Of a stretch of 64,000 bases of DNA, positions 38,767 to 47,196 are shown piece by piece (within the stretch, counting starts at the first letter, position 1; the number at the start of each line of letters is the position of its first letter). The translations under genes and the position numbers were made by a program. The notes beneath the pieces are model-generated. The model was not told where the DNA came from. It did no database searches and saw nothing but the letters and a program-made list of their open reading frames with translations. The stretch comes from Alphaproteobacteria bacterium (GTDB taxonomy: Bacteria > Pseudomonadota > Alphaproteobacteria > RF32 > CAG-239), in contig SUUZ01000007.1 of the NCBI GenBank assembly GCA_015062235.1, positions 1-64,000 on the forward strand, given 5' to 3'.

Positions 38767-40164
38767 ATGTTAGACAAAGCTGAACTTCTATTGCCAGCAG
38801 GCTCATTAGTAAAACTTAAAACTGCTATTTTATATGGTGCTGATGCTGTTTATGCTGGTACCCCAGACATGTGTTTACGTGCCCAATCAAAATTTTCACT
38901 AGAAGAATTAAAAGAAGGTATTGACTATGTTCACTCTCATGGCAAAAAAATATATTTAACATTAAATCTTTTTATGCACAATCGAGATGTTGAAAAACTA
39001 CCAACTTTCGTAGAAACTCTACGTCAACTCAAACCTGACGGTGTTTTAATTGCCGACCCTGGTGTCTTTCAATATGTAAAAGAAAATGCACCTGAACTTA
39101 ACCTTTTTGTTTCTACCCAAGCCAATATATGCTCATGGACCGCTGTTAAATTTTGGCAATCACAAGGAGCCAAACTCTGCGTTCTTGGTCGAGAAGTAAC
39201 TTTTGCTGAGGCTAAAGAAATTAGAGAAAAATGCCCCGACATATTACTTGAAACTTTTATGCATGGTGCAATGTGTATGTCTTATTCTGGACGTTGCTTA
39301 ATCTCGAACTATCTTGCTGACCGTTCAGCAAACCAAGGCAAATGTGCACATTGTTGTCGTTGGCATTATAAACTACATCTCCGCCTTAAAGATGGAACCA
39401 TTAAAGAACTTACGATTGATGAAAACAATAAAGATTCTTTCGAGTTTCTACTAGAAGAAGAATTTCGTCCTGGTGAATATTTTGAAGTTGTTGAAGATGA
39501 ACATGGGGGATATTTCTTAAACTCTAAAGATATGTGCCTAATGCCAAGACTACCTGATTTATTATCTGTCGGTATAGACTCCCTAAAAGTTGAAGGACGT
39601 AACAAAACCGAATATTATGCTGGTATTGTAGCTCGTACATACCGTCAAGCTATCGATGATTGGTACCAAAATCCTAATAATTGGGATTATCATAAATACA
39701 TGCCAGAACTTGAAACTCTTCAAAATAGAGGATATTGTCTCGGCTTCCACGACGGTAAACTAACTAACATAAGTCAAAACTATGAATATACTAGAACCCT
39801 TGGAGACTGGTTGTTTGCTGGCTCAATTATTGAATGGCAGGGAAACGAAGCAATTTTTGAAATTCGCAACTTTATTAATGCTAACGAAGAATTCGAATTT
39901 CTTGTACCTAATTCTTTAGAAGTTATAAAGCTAAAACTTAACGAGTTTGAAGATGCTACAACCGCCGAAATAACTTCAAAAGTATCAGCTGGACAAAACA
40001 AATCCATACGTATTAAACCAGAAAATTGGAACCGTCCTATAGATGAAATAAAAAAATTATTACCCCAATATACAATTGCTCGTAAATATGCTCCAATATC
40101 TGGCGAAAATAAAACAATGTTAGACAATAAAAAACAAGAATTTTGCACACTATGCAATGACTAA
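38767..40164 (+). CDS. trhP: Peptidase U32-family tRNA hydroxylation protein TrhP (YegQ-like)
   Basis: Closely follows E. coli YegQ/TrhP, which is needed for prephenate-dependent 5-hydroxyuridine formation at tRNA position 34. The 465-residue protein has the opening LLLPAGSLVKLKTAILYGADAVYAG, the U32 signature ETFMHGAMCMSYSGRCLIS (about residues 162-180), the cysteine cluster GKCAHCCRW, and DEHGGYFLNSKDMC. Conserved cysteines are consistent with an iron-sulfur cluster. A C-terminal CTLC is an extra. It overlaps the convergent helical-repeat gene by 4 bases. Confidence 0.87.
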   Translation: MLDKAELLLPAGSLVKLKTAILYGADAVYAGTPDMCLRAQSKFSLEELKEGIDYVHSHGKKIYLTLNLFMHNRDVEKLPTFVETLRQLKPDGVLIADPGVFQYVKENAPELNLFVSTQANICSWTAVKFWQSQGAKLCVLGREVTFAEAKEIREKCPDILLETFMHGAMCMSYSGRCLISNYLADRSANQGKCAHCCRWHYKLHLRLKDGTIKELTIDENNKDSFEFLLEEEFRPGEYFEVVEDEHGGYFLNSKDMCLMPRLPDLLSVGIDSLKVEGRNKTEYYAGIVARTYRQAIDDWYQNPNNWDYHKYMPELETLQNRGYCLGFHDGKLTNISQNYEYTRTLGDWLFAGSIIEWQGNEAIFEIRNFINANEEFEFLVPNSLEVIKLKLNEFEDATTAEITSKVSAGQNKSIRIKPENWNRPIDEIKKLLPQYTIARKYAPISGENKTMLDNKKQEFCTLCND

Positions 40165-40640
40165 TGCTTTGTCTTAGAATTTCCCAATAAAAAGGCTGCT
40201 ACATTTTGCAGCCTTTCCATTCTATTCATACTTTCATTATCACCAATTTCTGAATAAACTTTTTGTAAATACGCAGTCACTCTTACAATCCTTTTTGCTT
40301 TATCAGAAATTCCAATCTTAGATTTTTCAATAGCTTCCAAAATTTTATTACCTAACTTAACTTTTGATTGTGATGACTGAACCAAATTTTGTGCCTTTTC
40401 CCATAAATCTAATGCCTCAGTATATTTGGCTTCTTTCATCTTTGATTGAGCCAACTTATCATATGCCCAAAAAAGCAATGTATTACGTTTCAAAGTATCT
40501 TCAGCCCAACAATTTGCATCACCCTCACAAAAAGATATAACATCATCAAAAGCCTTATACTTTTGTTCTGGATCCAACTCTCCAATTTTTGCCGCTATTG
40601 TATAAGCTTCTACGATATTTTGTGGGATATTTTCCTTCAT
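40161..40640 (-). CDS. Small helical-repeat (TPR-like) protein of unknown function
   Basis: A 159-residue, all-helical, soluble protein. One segment (about residues 60-90, AQSKMKEAKYTEALDLWEKAQ) reads as a TPR-like hairpin; the rest is amphipathic helix. I do not recognise the family. Two cysteines lie in FCEGDANCW. Its ATG overlaps the stop of the upstream DUF2769 gene by 4 bases, so the two are a coupled pair. It converges on trhP with a 4-base overlap. Confidence 0.6.
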   Translation of the reverse strand: MKENIPQNIVEAYTIAAKIGELDPEQKYKAFDDVISFCEGDANCWAEDTLKRNTLLFWAYDKLAQSKMKEAKYTEALDLWEKAQNLVQSSQSKVKLGNKILEAIEKSKIGISDKAKRIVRVTAYLQKVYSEIGDNESMNRMERLQNVAAFLLGNSKTKH

Positions 40641-40966
40641 TGTTTAGTTTCCTGTTTTACTTTAGCTTTATATCTACATTTTCCACAATCTAAACCACCA
40701 TCCGCAAGACAATAATCCTCTCTGGATAAATCATTTTCTTGAAATACTTTGCAACTATCACATAAACATCCTTTATCTTCACTAATGCAATTACTTTTAC
40801 CAAAAGCACAAAACATCTTTTCATAATGTTCAATATTTTCTATTCCATCTATCAACTTAACCATATTAATTGGATAACTTTTAACTTTACATCCAGCTGT
40901 ATAAGATGGGCAATCTGAACATAAACATTTTTTTAAATTCTCTGAAGTTCTTGGTACTGGAAACAT
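40637..40966 (-). CDS. DUF2769 cysteine-rich protein
   Basis: A 109-residue protein with about 14 cysteines. The DUF2769 pattern is clear: ENLKKCLCSDCPSY near the start, MFCAFGKSNC in the middle and KGCLCDSCKVF followed by YCLADGG. A further CGKCRYK lies at the end. The family is small, uncharacterised and probably binds metal or an iron-sulfur cluster. AAGGAG precedes the ATG by 9 bases. It is coupled to the TPR-like gene and divergent from metK. Confidence 0.78.
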   Translation of the reverse strand: MFPVPRTSENLKKCLCSDCPSYTAGCKVKSYPINMVKLIDGIENIEHYEKMFCAFGKSNCISEDKGCLCDSCKVFQENDLSREDYCLADGGLDCGKCRYKAKVKQETKQ

Positions 40967-41057
40967 ATCTAATACTCCTTTCTAAAAAATATCATCTCTT
41001 TTGAAATATGCTCTAAATATTCCTAAAACAATAAATCTTTGTATTAGATATTTTTAC

Positions 41058-41086
41058 TTGCCATTAGTACTAATTTTGCATAACAT
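41058..41086 (+). promoter_or_regulatory. Sigma-70-type promoter of metK
   Basis: TTGCCA (41058-41063) and TAACAT (41081-41086) are spaced by 17 bases. The predicted start near 41093 leaves only about 30 bases of leader, too short for a SAM riboswitch. Confidence 0.6.
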
Positions 41087-41124
41087 ACCAACTACTTTTA
41101 TTTCAAATGCAAAGGACATTACAA

Positions 41125-42282
41125 ATGACATTTCTCTTCTCAAGCGAAGCTGTATCTGAAGGACATCCTGACAAAGTTTGCGATGCCATATCTGATGCCA
41201 TAGTTGATTTATACTTAAATCACGATAAAAAAGCTCGTACAGCTATTGAAACACTTGCAACAACTAACCAAGTCATTATTTCGGGCGAAACTTCTTCTAG
41301 CATATCTATATCTCACGAAGAAATCGAAAATACCGTTCGTCAAACAGTTAAAAATATTGGCTATGAACAAAAAGGATTTTCATGGAGCGATATTAATATC
41401 CAAAGCTATCTTCACAAACAATCTGCAGATATTGCCCTAGGGGTAGATAACCTTGGTGCTGGCGATCAAGGCATTATGTTTGGATATGCTAAAAAAGAAC
41501 AAAATATTGACACAAACTATATGCCACTTGCTATATATCTAGCTAATAAAATTCTTTATTCCCTTAGTTGTGCTCGTCACTCAAAAGAAATCAAAGGGAT
41601 TCTTCCAGATGCTAAAAGCCAAGTAACTATTGAATATGACAAAAACAATCAACCTATTGGCATAAAAAAGGTTGTTTTATCAACTCAACACGAATCATGG
41701 CTTAACCAAGATGAAATCAGAGAGATTGCTCATCACTATATTCGCTCATCACTACCTAATGGTTGGACAATTGATAATAACAATATTTTAGTTAATCCAA
41801 CTGGACGCTTCGTAATTGGTGGTCCTGATGGCGATACTGGACTCACTGGACGTAAAATAATTGTTGATACCTATGGCGGATATGCCCCTCATGGTGGAGG
41901 AGCCTTTTCTGGCAAAGATCCTACCAAAGTAGATCGTTCTGCTGCATATATGTTACGCTATATTGCAAAAAATATTGTCGCAGCAAATTTAGCTGACGAG
42001 TGTACTTTGCAAGTATCATATGCTATCGGAGTAAAATATCCGCTTTCTCTGTATATAGATACAAAAAATACTGCTAGAGTAGATGAAAAAAAATTACTAA
42101 ATACAATTAAAGATATGTTTGATTTAACCCCTGCAGGAATAATAAAACAACTAAAACTACAAAATCCTATTTACTTTCCAACTTCATCTTATGGACATTT
42201 CGGACGAAATTCTACGGTAGACGGATTTTTCACTTGGGAACAGCTTGATTATACAGAGGAATTAAAAAATGCTTTCAAATAA
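41125..42282 (+). CDS. metK: S-adenosylmethionine synthetase
   Basis: MetK makes SAM from methionine and ATP. The 385-residue protein has SEAVSEGHPDKVCDAISDA, GAGDQGIMFGYA and the P-loop-like GGGAFSGKDPTKVDRSAAY. The ATG at 41125 is used because AGGA lies about 8 bases upstream and the first residues MTFLFSSEAVSEGHPD match the family; the longer frame adds six unrelated codons. TrmB starts 14 bases before the metK stop, so the SAM maker and a SAM user are coupled, as in other alphaproteobacteria. Confidence 0.97.
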   Translation: MTFLFSSEAVSEGHPDKVCDAISDAIVDLYLNHDKKARTAIETLATTNQVIISGETSSSISISHEEIENTVRQTVKNIGYEQKGFSWSDINIQSYLHKQSADIALGVDNLGAGDQGIMFGYAKKEQNIDTNYMPLAIYLANKILYSLSCARHSKEIKGILPDAKSQVTIEYDKNNQPIGIKKVVLSTQHESWLNQDEIREIAHHYIRSSLPNGWTIDNNNILVNPTGRFVIGGPDGDTGLTGRKIIVDTYGGYAPHGGGAFSGKDPTKVDRSAAYMLRYIAKNIVAANLADECTLQVSYAIGVKYPLSLYIDTKNTARVDEKKLLNTIKDMFDLTPAGIIKQLKLQNPIYFPTSSYGHFGRNSTVDGFFTWEQLDYTEELKNAFK

Positions 42283-42991
42283 CAAACCAAAATTTTATGG
42301 ACGCCGCCAAGGTCGCAAAATACGTAAAGCAAAATCAAGTCTTTTAGAACGTTTTCTTCCAGAAGTTGCTATTGACACAAATACTCCCATCAATAAAAAT
42401 ATTTTTGGTTCTCCCATTGAAGATATTTGCTTAGAAATAGGATTCGGTAATGGTGAACATATTGCTGGACAATCGTTAAATAATCCTCAAACTGGATTTA
42501 TCGGTGCCGAAGTATTCAAAAATGGTGTTGCTAACTTACTAACACTAATAACTGGTATTAAAGAAAATTCTGATATACCAGATGAAATAAAACTTCTTCC
42601 TTCTCGTTGCGATAATTTAAGAATTTGGAGTGAGGATGTTCGTATTTTATTTTCACAAATACCTGATGGCTTATTAAGTAAAATATTTTTACTTTTTCCT
42701 GACCCATGGCCCAAAAAACGCCACGCTTCACGGCGATTTATTAACCCAGATAATCTTAAAGAAATTGCACGCATACTAAAAAAAGGTGGTATTTTACGTG
42801 TTGCTACAGACCATAAAATATATAAAGGTTGGACATTACGTTGCCTCAAAGAAGACAAAAATTTCCAATGGACAGCTAAAACATCTTCTGACTGGCGAAA
42901 TCCTCCTACAGATTGGATTGAAACCAAATATCAACGTAAAGCAATACGTGAAGGACGTAAACCCGTATTTTTAGACTTTGAACGTCTTTAA
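42269..42991 (+). CDS. trmB: tRNA (guanine-N7)-methyltransferase
   Basis: TrmB forms m7G46 in tRNA variable loops using SAM. The 240-residue protein has a basic N-terminus (YGRRQGRKIRKAK), the SAM-binding LEIGFGNGEH (about residues 57-66), the catalytic-region FPDPWPKKRH and RFINPDNLKEIARILKKGG, and the C-terminal substrate segment TKYQRKAIREG. It overlaps metK by 14 bases, with GAGG about 9 bases before its ATG. A hairpin that may end or attenuate the transcript starts 8 bases after its stop. Confidence 0.95.
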   Translation: MLSNNKPKFYGRRQGRKIRKAKSSLLERFLPEVAIDTNTPINKNIFGSPIEDICLEIGFGNGEHIAGQSLNNPQTGFIGAEVFKNGVANLLTLITGIKENSDIPDEIKLLPSRCDNLRIWSEDVRILFSQIPDGLLSKIFLLFPDPWPKKRHASRRFINPDNLKEIARILKKGGILRVATDHKIYKGWTLRCLKEDKNFQWTAKTSSDWRNPPTDWIETKYQRKAIREGRKPVFLDFERL

Positions 42992-42998
42992 TAACCCC

Positions 42999-43045
42999 AA
43001 AAGCCTCCTATATATATAACATAAAAATATAATAAGGAGGCTTTT
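42999..43045 (+). promoter_or_regulatory. Terminator-like hairpin that holds the ribosome-binding site of the sugar transporter gene
   Basis: AAAAGCCTCCT (42999-43009) is the exact complement of AGGAGGCTTTT (43035-43045). The right arm contains the strong Shine-Dalgarno AAGGAGG, and the start codon follows at once (43046). When folded, the hairpin would hide the ribosome-binding site and could also act as a terminator for metK-trmB. Confidence 0.65.
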
Positions 43046-44407
43046 ATGATTGAAAAAAAACAACATATTTCTCCCATGCTTATCCTTGTAGCTATAACAG
43101 CTTCACTTGGAGGATTACTATCAGGATTTGATATGGGAGTAATTTCAGGTGCATTACTATACATTAACGAAACATGGCAACTAAGTTCATTATCTCAAGG
43201 TTGGCTTGTTTCATCTGCAATAGTTGGTTCTGTAATTGGTGCCGCTGCTAATGGATTTTTAGCGGACATTTATGGCCGTAAAAAAATTATCATTGCAACA
43301 GCTCTTATTTTTATAATCGGCTCTCTGATGTGTGCATATGCCACCACCATAAATTGGTTAATATTCTCGAGAATAATCATCGGTATTGCTGTAGGTATGA
43401 TAAGTTTTGTTGCTCCAATATATCTTTCTGAATTGGCTCCAGAAAAAATTCGTGGACAATTAGTATCTTTATACCAATTAGCCTTAACTGCAGGTATTTT
43501 ACTTTCATACATGGTAAACCGTATATTTGCTCTAGCTGAATACAATTGGAGATGGATGTTAGGTGCTGGAGCATTACCTGCCATTATTTTGTTAATAGGC
43601 ATTTTATTCCTTCATGACACACCGCGTTGGTTAATCAGTAAAAACAGAATTGATGAAGCTCGTAGTGTTTTCAACAAAATATATCCGCAAAAAGATGTTG
43701 AACAACATATCAACGAGATTAAAGAAACTCTAGCATCTTCGACTAATCAAGAAAAAATAAAACTACAGAAATGGATGTTTATGCCTATTTTTGTAGGTGT
43801 TGGTTTAATGTTTGTGCAAATATGTACAGGTATTAACACAATAATTTATTACACCCCTACCATATTCAATTTAGCTGGATTTGCCGATAATATTAGTGCA
43901 CTATATGCTACTATTGGAATTGGTGTTGTAAACTTTCTTATGACTTTTGTTGCTATTGCTTATATTGATCGCTTTGGTCGCAAACCTCTACTATACATAG
44001 GTTTAACAGGAATGTTATTAAGCCTATTTACTCTTTCTGCTTCTTTTGCAATGGGAGAAAGTGGTAAATGGATTGCTGTAGCATCAGTAGTAGTTTATAT
44101 AGCATCATTTGCCATGAGTTTAGGTCCTATTTGCTGGATTATGGTTTCAGAAATAATGCCTCTTAAAATTCGTGGGTTTGCAATGTCCGCAGCAACTGTT
44201 GCTAATTTTGCTTTTAACTTTATTGTTGTATTAAGCTTCCTACCTATGATTGAAATATGGGGCAAAAGTACGTCTTTTGCAATCTTTGGCTTTATAACAA
44301 TACTCTCTTTATTGTTTGTATACTTCTTTGTACCAGAAACCAAAGGAATTTCTCTTGAAAAAATTGAAGAAAACTGGCATAAAGGTATATCACCGCGCAA
44401 GTTTTAG
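43046..44407 (+). CDS. MFS sugar porter (sugar:proton symporter)
   Basis: A 453-residue major facilitator of the sugar porter family, related to XylE, AraE and GalP. It has 12 membrane helices. Family signatures are present: GGLLSGFDMGVISGAL at the start, DIYGRKK after helix 2, PRWLISKNR in the central loop, DRFGRKP after helix 8 and the C-terminal FVPETKGISLE. Substrate is probably a pentose or hexose, but cannot be fixed from sequence. Translation may be controlled by the hairpin that contains its ribosome-binding site. mnmA follows 19 bases later. Confidence 0.92.
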   Translation: MIEKKQHISPMLILVAITASLGGLLSGFDMGVISGALLYINETWQLSSLSQGWLVSSAIVGSVIGAAANGFLADIYGRKKIIIATALIFIIGSLMCAYATTINWLIFSRIIIGIAVGMISFVAPIYLSELAPEKIRGQLVSLYQLALTAGILLSYMVNRIFALAEYNWRWMLGAGALPAIILLIGILFLHDTPRWLISKNRIDEARSVFNKIYPQKDVEQHINEIKETLASSTNQEKIKLQKWMFMPIFVGVGLMFVQICTGINTIIYYTPTIFNLAGFADNISALYATIGIGVVNFLMTFVAIAYIDRFGRKPLLYIGLTGMLLSLFTLSASFAMGESGKWIAVASVVVYIASFAMSLGPICWIMVSEIMPLKIRGFAMSAATVANFAFNFIVVLSFLPMIEIWGKSTSFAIFGFITILSLLFVYFFVPETKGISLEKIEENWHKGISPRKF

Positions 44408-44426
44408 ATTTCAATAAGGACTAGAT

Positions 44427-45485
44427 ATGAAAATTTTGGTAGGAATGAGCGGCGGCGTTGACTCTACAGTCGCCGCTCTATTATTAAAACAAGCAGGTCA
44501 CGACGTTATTGGTGCCACAATGACCATTTGGGATAATTCTGATACATTCCGCCAACTAACTGGCAAAGGGTGCTTCTCCCCTCATGATAATGATATTCAG
44601 CAAGCTAAACAAATGTGCCAAAATCTAGATATCCCACATATTATAGTTGACTGTACCAAACAATTTAAACAAATTGTTCTTGCAAATTTCCGTAGTGAAT
44701 ATCAGTCAGGCAGAACACCCAATCCATGTATAGTATGTAATTCTAAGATAAAATTTAATATTTTACCAGATGCTGCTCGTTCACAAAATATAGAATTTGA
44801 TAAATTTGCAACAGGTCATTATGCTAGATTATATTATGATGAAACATCTAAACTATACCAAATAATGAGGGGAATAGATCAGAAAAAAGACCAATCATAC
44901 TTTCTCTACAGATTAACCCAAGAACAATTATCTCAAATTATCCTTCCTCTGGGAAATAAAACGAAACCAGAAATACGCGAATTGGCTAAAAAAGCAGGAC
45001 TATCTGTATCTGACAAACCAGATAGCCAAGATTTTTACACAGGTCCTCTTAACGATATATTACAATTTACTCCTCAAAAAGGTACTTTTAAAAACAAAAA
45101 TGGTCAAATATTAGGAACACACAATGGCTACTGGCAATTTACCATCGGTCAACGTAGAGGGCTTGGTATATCATCAGACCGCCCACTATATGTTATAGAT
45201 ATAATAAAAGAAAATAATGAAGTAATTCTTGGATATTCTGAAGAATGTATCCAGACATCACTCATTGCAACAGATCTAATATGGCAAATACCCACTCCAA
45301 CAACCAAATTCAATTGTCAAGCTCGTATCCGTTCCTCACAAACACCTTTTGATGTTACTGTACAACCTAAAGATAATAATATAATTGCGGTAACATTTAC
45401 CACACCCCAAAGTGCAATAACTCCTGGACAATCAATAGTTTTAAATGATGACGAAAAAATTATTGGTGGCGGGATAATTTATTAA
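44427..45485 (+). CDS. mnmA: tRNA-specific 2-thiouridylase MnmA
   Basis: MnmA puts sulfur on U34 of tRNAs for Lys, Glu and Gln. The 352-residue protein has the PP-loop MSGGVDSTVAALLL (residues 5-18), the catalytic cysteine in RTPNPCIVCNSKIKF and the second in the YFLYRLTQEQL-containing half, then FTIGQRRGLGI. Length is typical. AAGGAC precedes the ATG. It converges on the polyprenol kinase-like gene with only 3 bases between stops and no terminator visible. Confidence 0.96.
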   Translation: MKILVGMSGGVDSTVAALLLKQAGHDVIGATMTIWDNSDTFRQLTGKGCFSPHDNDIQQAKQMCQNLDIPHIIVDCTKQFKQIVLANFRSEYQSGRTPNPCIVCNSKIKFNILPDAARSQNIEFDKFATGHYARLYYDETSKLYQIMRGIDQKKDQSYFLYRLTQEQLSQIILPLGNKTKPEIRELAKKAGLSVSDKPDSQDFYTGPLNDILQFTPQKGTFKNKNGQILGTHNGYWQFTIGQRRGLGISSDRPLYVIDIIKENNEVILGYSEECIQTSLIATDLIWQIPTPTTKFNCQARIRSSQTPFDVTVQPKDNNIIAVTFTTPQSAITPGQSIVLNDDEKIIGGGIIY

Positions 45486-45488
45486 AGA

Positions 45489-46205
45489 CTAAAGCCACGT
45501 AAGAATAACTGAGAAAAATATAGGAACAGATAAATTGTCATCAATCTCTATCTTATCCTCATATACTTCAGCTAACGTTGCAACTAAACAAGCAATAACA
45601 CTTCCCCACCCAAATGGATAAATCGGAAAAAACAACAAATTTATTATAACTGCTGTCAAAAAAAATGCTAACGTACCCTCAAGCGTCTTATTTTTATAAA
45701 TTTTTACCTTTCCTATAGAACGACCAACTAAGGCCGCTGCACTATCTGATATCAACATCACAGTCAAAGCTATAGCAGCAACCTCTTTACCAAAAAAGCA
45801 AAGACACAATAACGCTGAAGCCAAAACATAAATAGCACCTGTAAACTGAAAATGCTCTCTAGATGTCTCTTTATTTCTTAGCGTTCTAAAAAACAAAACA
45901 CCAAACGACTTCCTTGCCCAAGGATATTTTTTAAAATTACCATATTCCAAAATCACATTACCTACTAATATGATCAGCAATATTGGTATCAAAACAATTT
46001 TTGGCATAAAATAAATTGCTGCTGGAATCCAAAGCGAACTAAGATGAATTGCTTTACGAAACAATTCCTTTTTAAAAGCCTTATCCTTACATAATTGCTG
46101 ATACAACAAATCAGCATTTTGCCAATTAGCATCCCAATTTAATTGACGCTTAATTGATTTAAATACTTTATTATAATCTGATCTATGACTTTTAAAATCC
46201 CACAT
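45489..46205 (-). CDS. Diacylglycerol/polyprenol kinase-like membrane protein (Dgk1/SEC59 type)
   Basis: A 238-residue protein. A soluble N-terminal segment (about 45 residues) is followed by about six or seven membrane helices. The signature KELFRKAIHLSSLWIP (about 45-60) and the pair DSAAALVGRSIGK and LEGTLAFFLTA are typical of CTP-dependent lipid kinases that include dolichol kinase, Dgk1 and phytol kinase. The lipid substrate in bacteria is not established; undecaprenol or diacylglycerol are possible. It is convergent with mnmA and divergent from the small unknown gene. Confidence 0.72.
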   Translation of the reverse strand: MWDFKSHRSDYNKVFKSIKRQLNWDANWQNADLLYQQLCKDKAFKKELFRKAIHLSSLWIPAAIYFMPKIVLIPILLIILVGNVILEYGNFKKYPWARKSFGVLFFRTLRNKETSREHFQFTGAIYVLASALLCLCFFGKEVAAIALTVMLISDSAAALVGRSIGKVKIYKNKTLEGTLAFFLTAVIINLLFFPIYPFGWGSVIACLVATLAEVYEDKIEIDDNLSVPIFFSVILTWL

Positions 46206-46334
46206 ATTTTTTCCATCTAATACGCAACCGCTAAAGGAATATTAAAAAAAAAAATTATAATCTCAAGAAAAAAACAGATTATGTGGAAAAATAAAAAAAC
46301 ATGCCTATATCTTTATAAACAAAGGGAGGTAAAA

Positions 46335-46568
46335 ATGATTTCAGAAAAACCCAAAGGAACAATCACTAAAAATTTTTCAAATTTAAAATATAGTGATATT
46401 GATGATCAAGATTTTATTATTAAACCTTTAAAAAAAATGCGTCTTATTGATTCAATTATTGGACTTGATGACGAATGTGAATTTGAAAAAAATATGTATA
46501 ACTTTGGTGATGAAGATAATTTACCAAATTCAGATAGAGCTACTGATAAACGTTGTAAAAATAACTAA
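46335..46568 (+). CDS. Small acidic hypothetical protein
   Basis: A 77-residue protein starting MISEKPKGT with a strong ribosome-binding site GGGAGG about 5 bases upstream, which decides this start over an ATG 18 codons earlier. It is acidic, with no membrane helix or signal peptide. Its two cysteines lie at DECEF and KRCKNN. I do not recognise a family. It stands alone between divergent and convergent neighbours and ends at a clean bidirectional terminator, which supports a real gene. Confidence 0.55.
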   Translation: MISEKPKGTITKNFSNLKYSDIDDQDFIIKPLKKMRLIDSIIGLDDECEFEKNMYNFGDEDNLPNSDRATDKRCKNN

Positions 46569-46577
46569 CCACTAAAA

Positions 46578-46603
46578 AACCGACTATTCAATAGTCGGTT
46601 TTT
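46578..46603. terminator. Bidirectional terminator
   Basis: AACCGACTA (46578-46586) pairs with TAGTCGGTT (46592-46600) around a five-base loop, with A and T runs on either side. It serves the small hypothetical gene and the convergent XRE regulator. Confidence 0.88.
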
Positions 46604-46606
46604 AAT

Positions 46607-47110
46607 TTACATACTATCCTCAGCTTCTTCTTTATTATGTAAGTATGTACTCTTAGCCATAGCAATAATTAAATCATACAAATGTCTTGCAGCTTGTCGA
46701 TTACTAATTTTATAATAGGCTCGAACAAGCTCTAATGTCTCTTGTTTACACATAGGATCTACATTAAAAGTCTCTACATCCTCGTTTAGTGATACACACG
46801 CCCCAGGATTACTAAACATACGAGGACTTTGCTTAGCAATAACCTTATCCATATCATCATAAAAAAATGAAATTGGCGCCTCTAATACCATACTAAAGTC
46901 CCACAAACGACTAGCACTAACACGATTCAATCCTTTTTCATATTTCTGAATTTGCTGAAAAGTAAGACCTAGCATATCGCCCAATTTTTCTTGACTCCAA
47001 CCAAGTAAGTTACGACGTAATTTGATACGTTTTCCTACATAAATATCAACAGGATTTGGTTCACCTTGTGGTGTTCTTCCTCTAGATGCTTTACGCGATA
47101 CAGATTTCAT
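46607..47110 (-). CDS. XRE-family transcriptional regulator (PraR-like)
   Basis: A 167-residue protein with an N-terminal helix-turn-helix (about residues 26-80: VGKRIKLRRNLLGWSQEKLGDMLG, then TFQQIQKYEKGLNRVSASRLWD) and a conserved alphaproteobacterial C-terminal part (PISFFYDDM, then LVRAYYKISNRQAARHLYDLI). This is the widespread alphaproteobacterial regulator exemplified by PraR in rhizobia, which represses surface and quorum-related genes. It commonly lies between lnt and metK. The target genes here are unknown. GAGGA precedes the ATG by 8 bases. Confidence 0.87.
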   Translation of the reverse strand: MKSVSRKASRGRTPQGEPNPVDIYVGKRIKLRRNLLGWSQEKLGDMLGLTFQQIQKYEKGLNRVSASRLWDFSMVLEAPISFFYDDMDKVIAKQSPRMFSNPGACVSLNEDVETFNVDPMCKQETLELVRAYYKISNRQAARHLYDLIIAMAKSTYLHNKEEAEDSM

Positions 47111-47135
47111 TTTCTAGTCCTCACAAAAAATCCTT

Positions 47136-47164
47136 TATATAATCATTACACTTATCTACTACAA
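47136..47164 (-). promoter_or_regulatory. Promoter of the XRE regulator gene
   Basis: On the minus strand TTGTAG (47159-47164) and TATATA (47136-47141) are spaced by 17 bases. An AT-rich imperfect inverted repeat (about 47171-47197) lies just upstream and overlaps the lnt stop. Confidence 0.5.
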
Positions 47165-47196
47165 TCGTAAAGATAATAAATATTTATTTATTATTA

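Noticed and set aside
40967..41124. Possible SAM riboswitch before metK
   Set aside because: The promoter leaves only about 30 bases of leader, and no SAM-II or SAM/SAH-type fold could be recognised.
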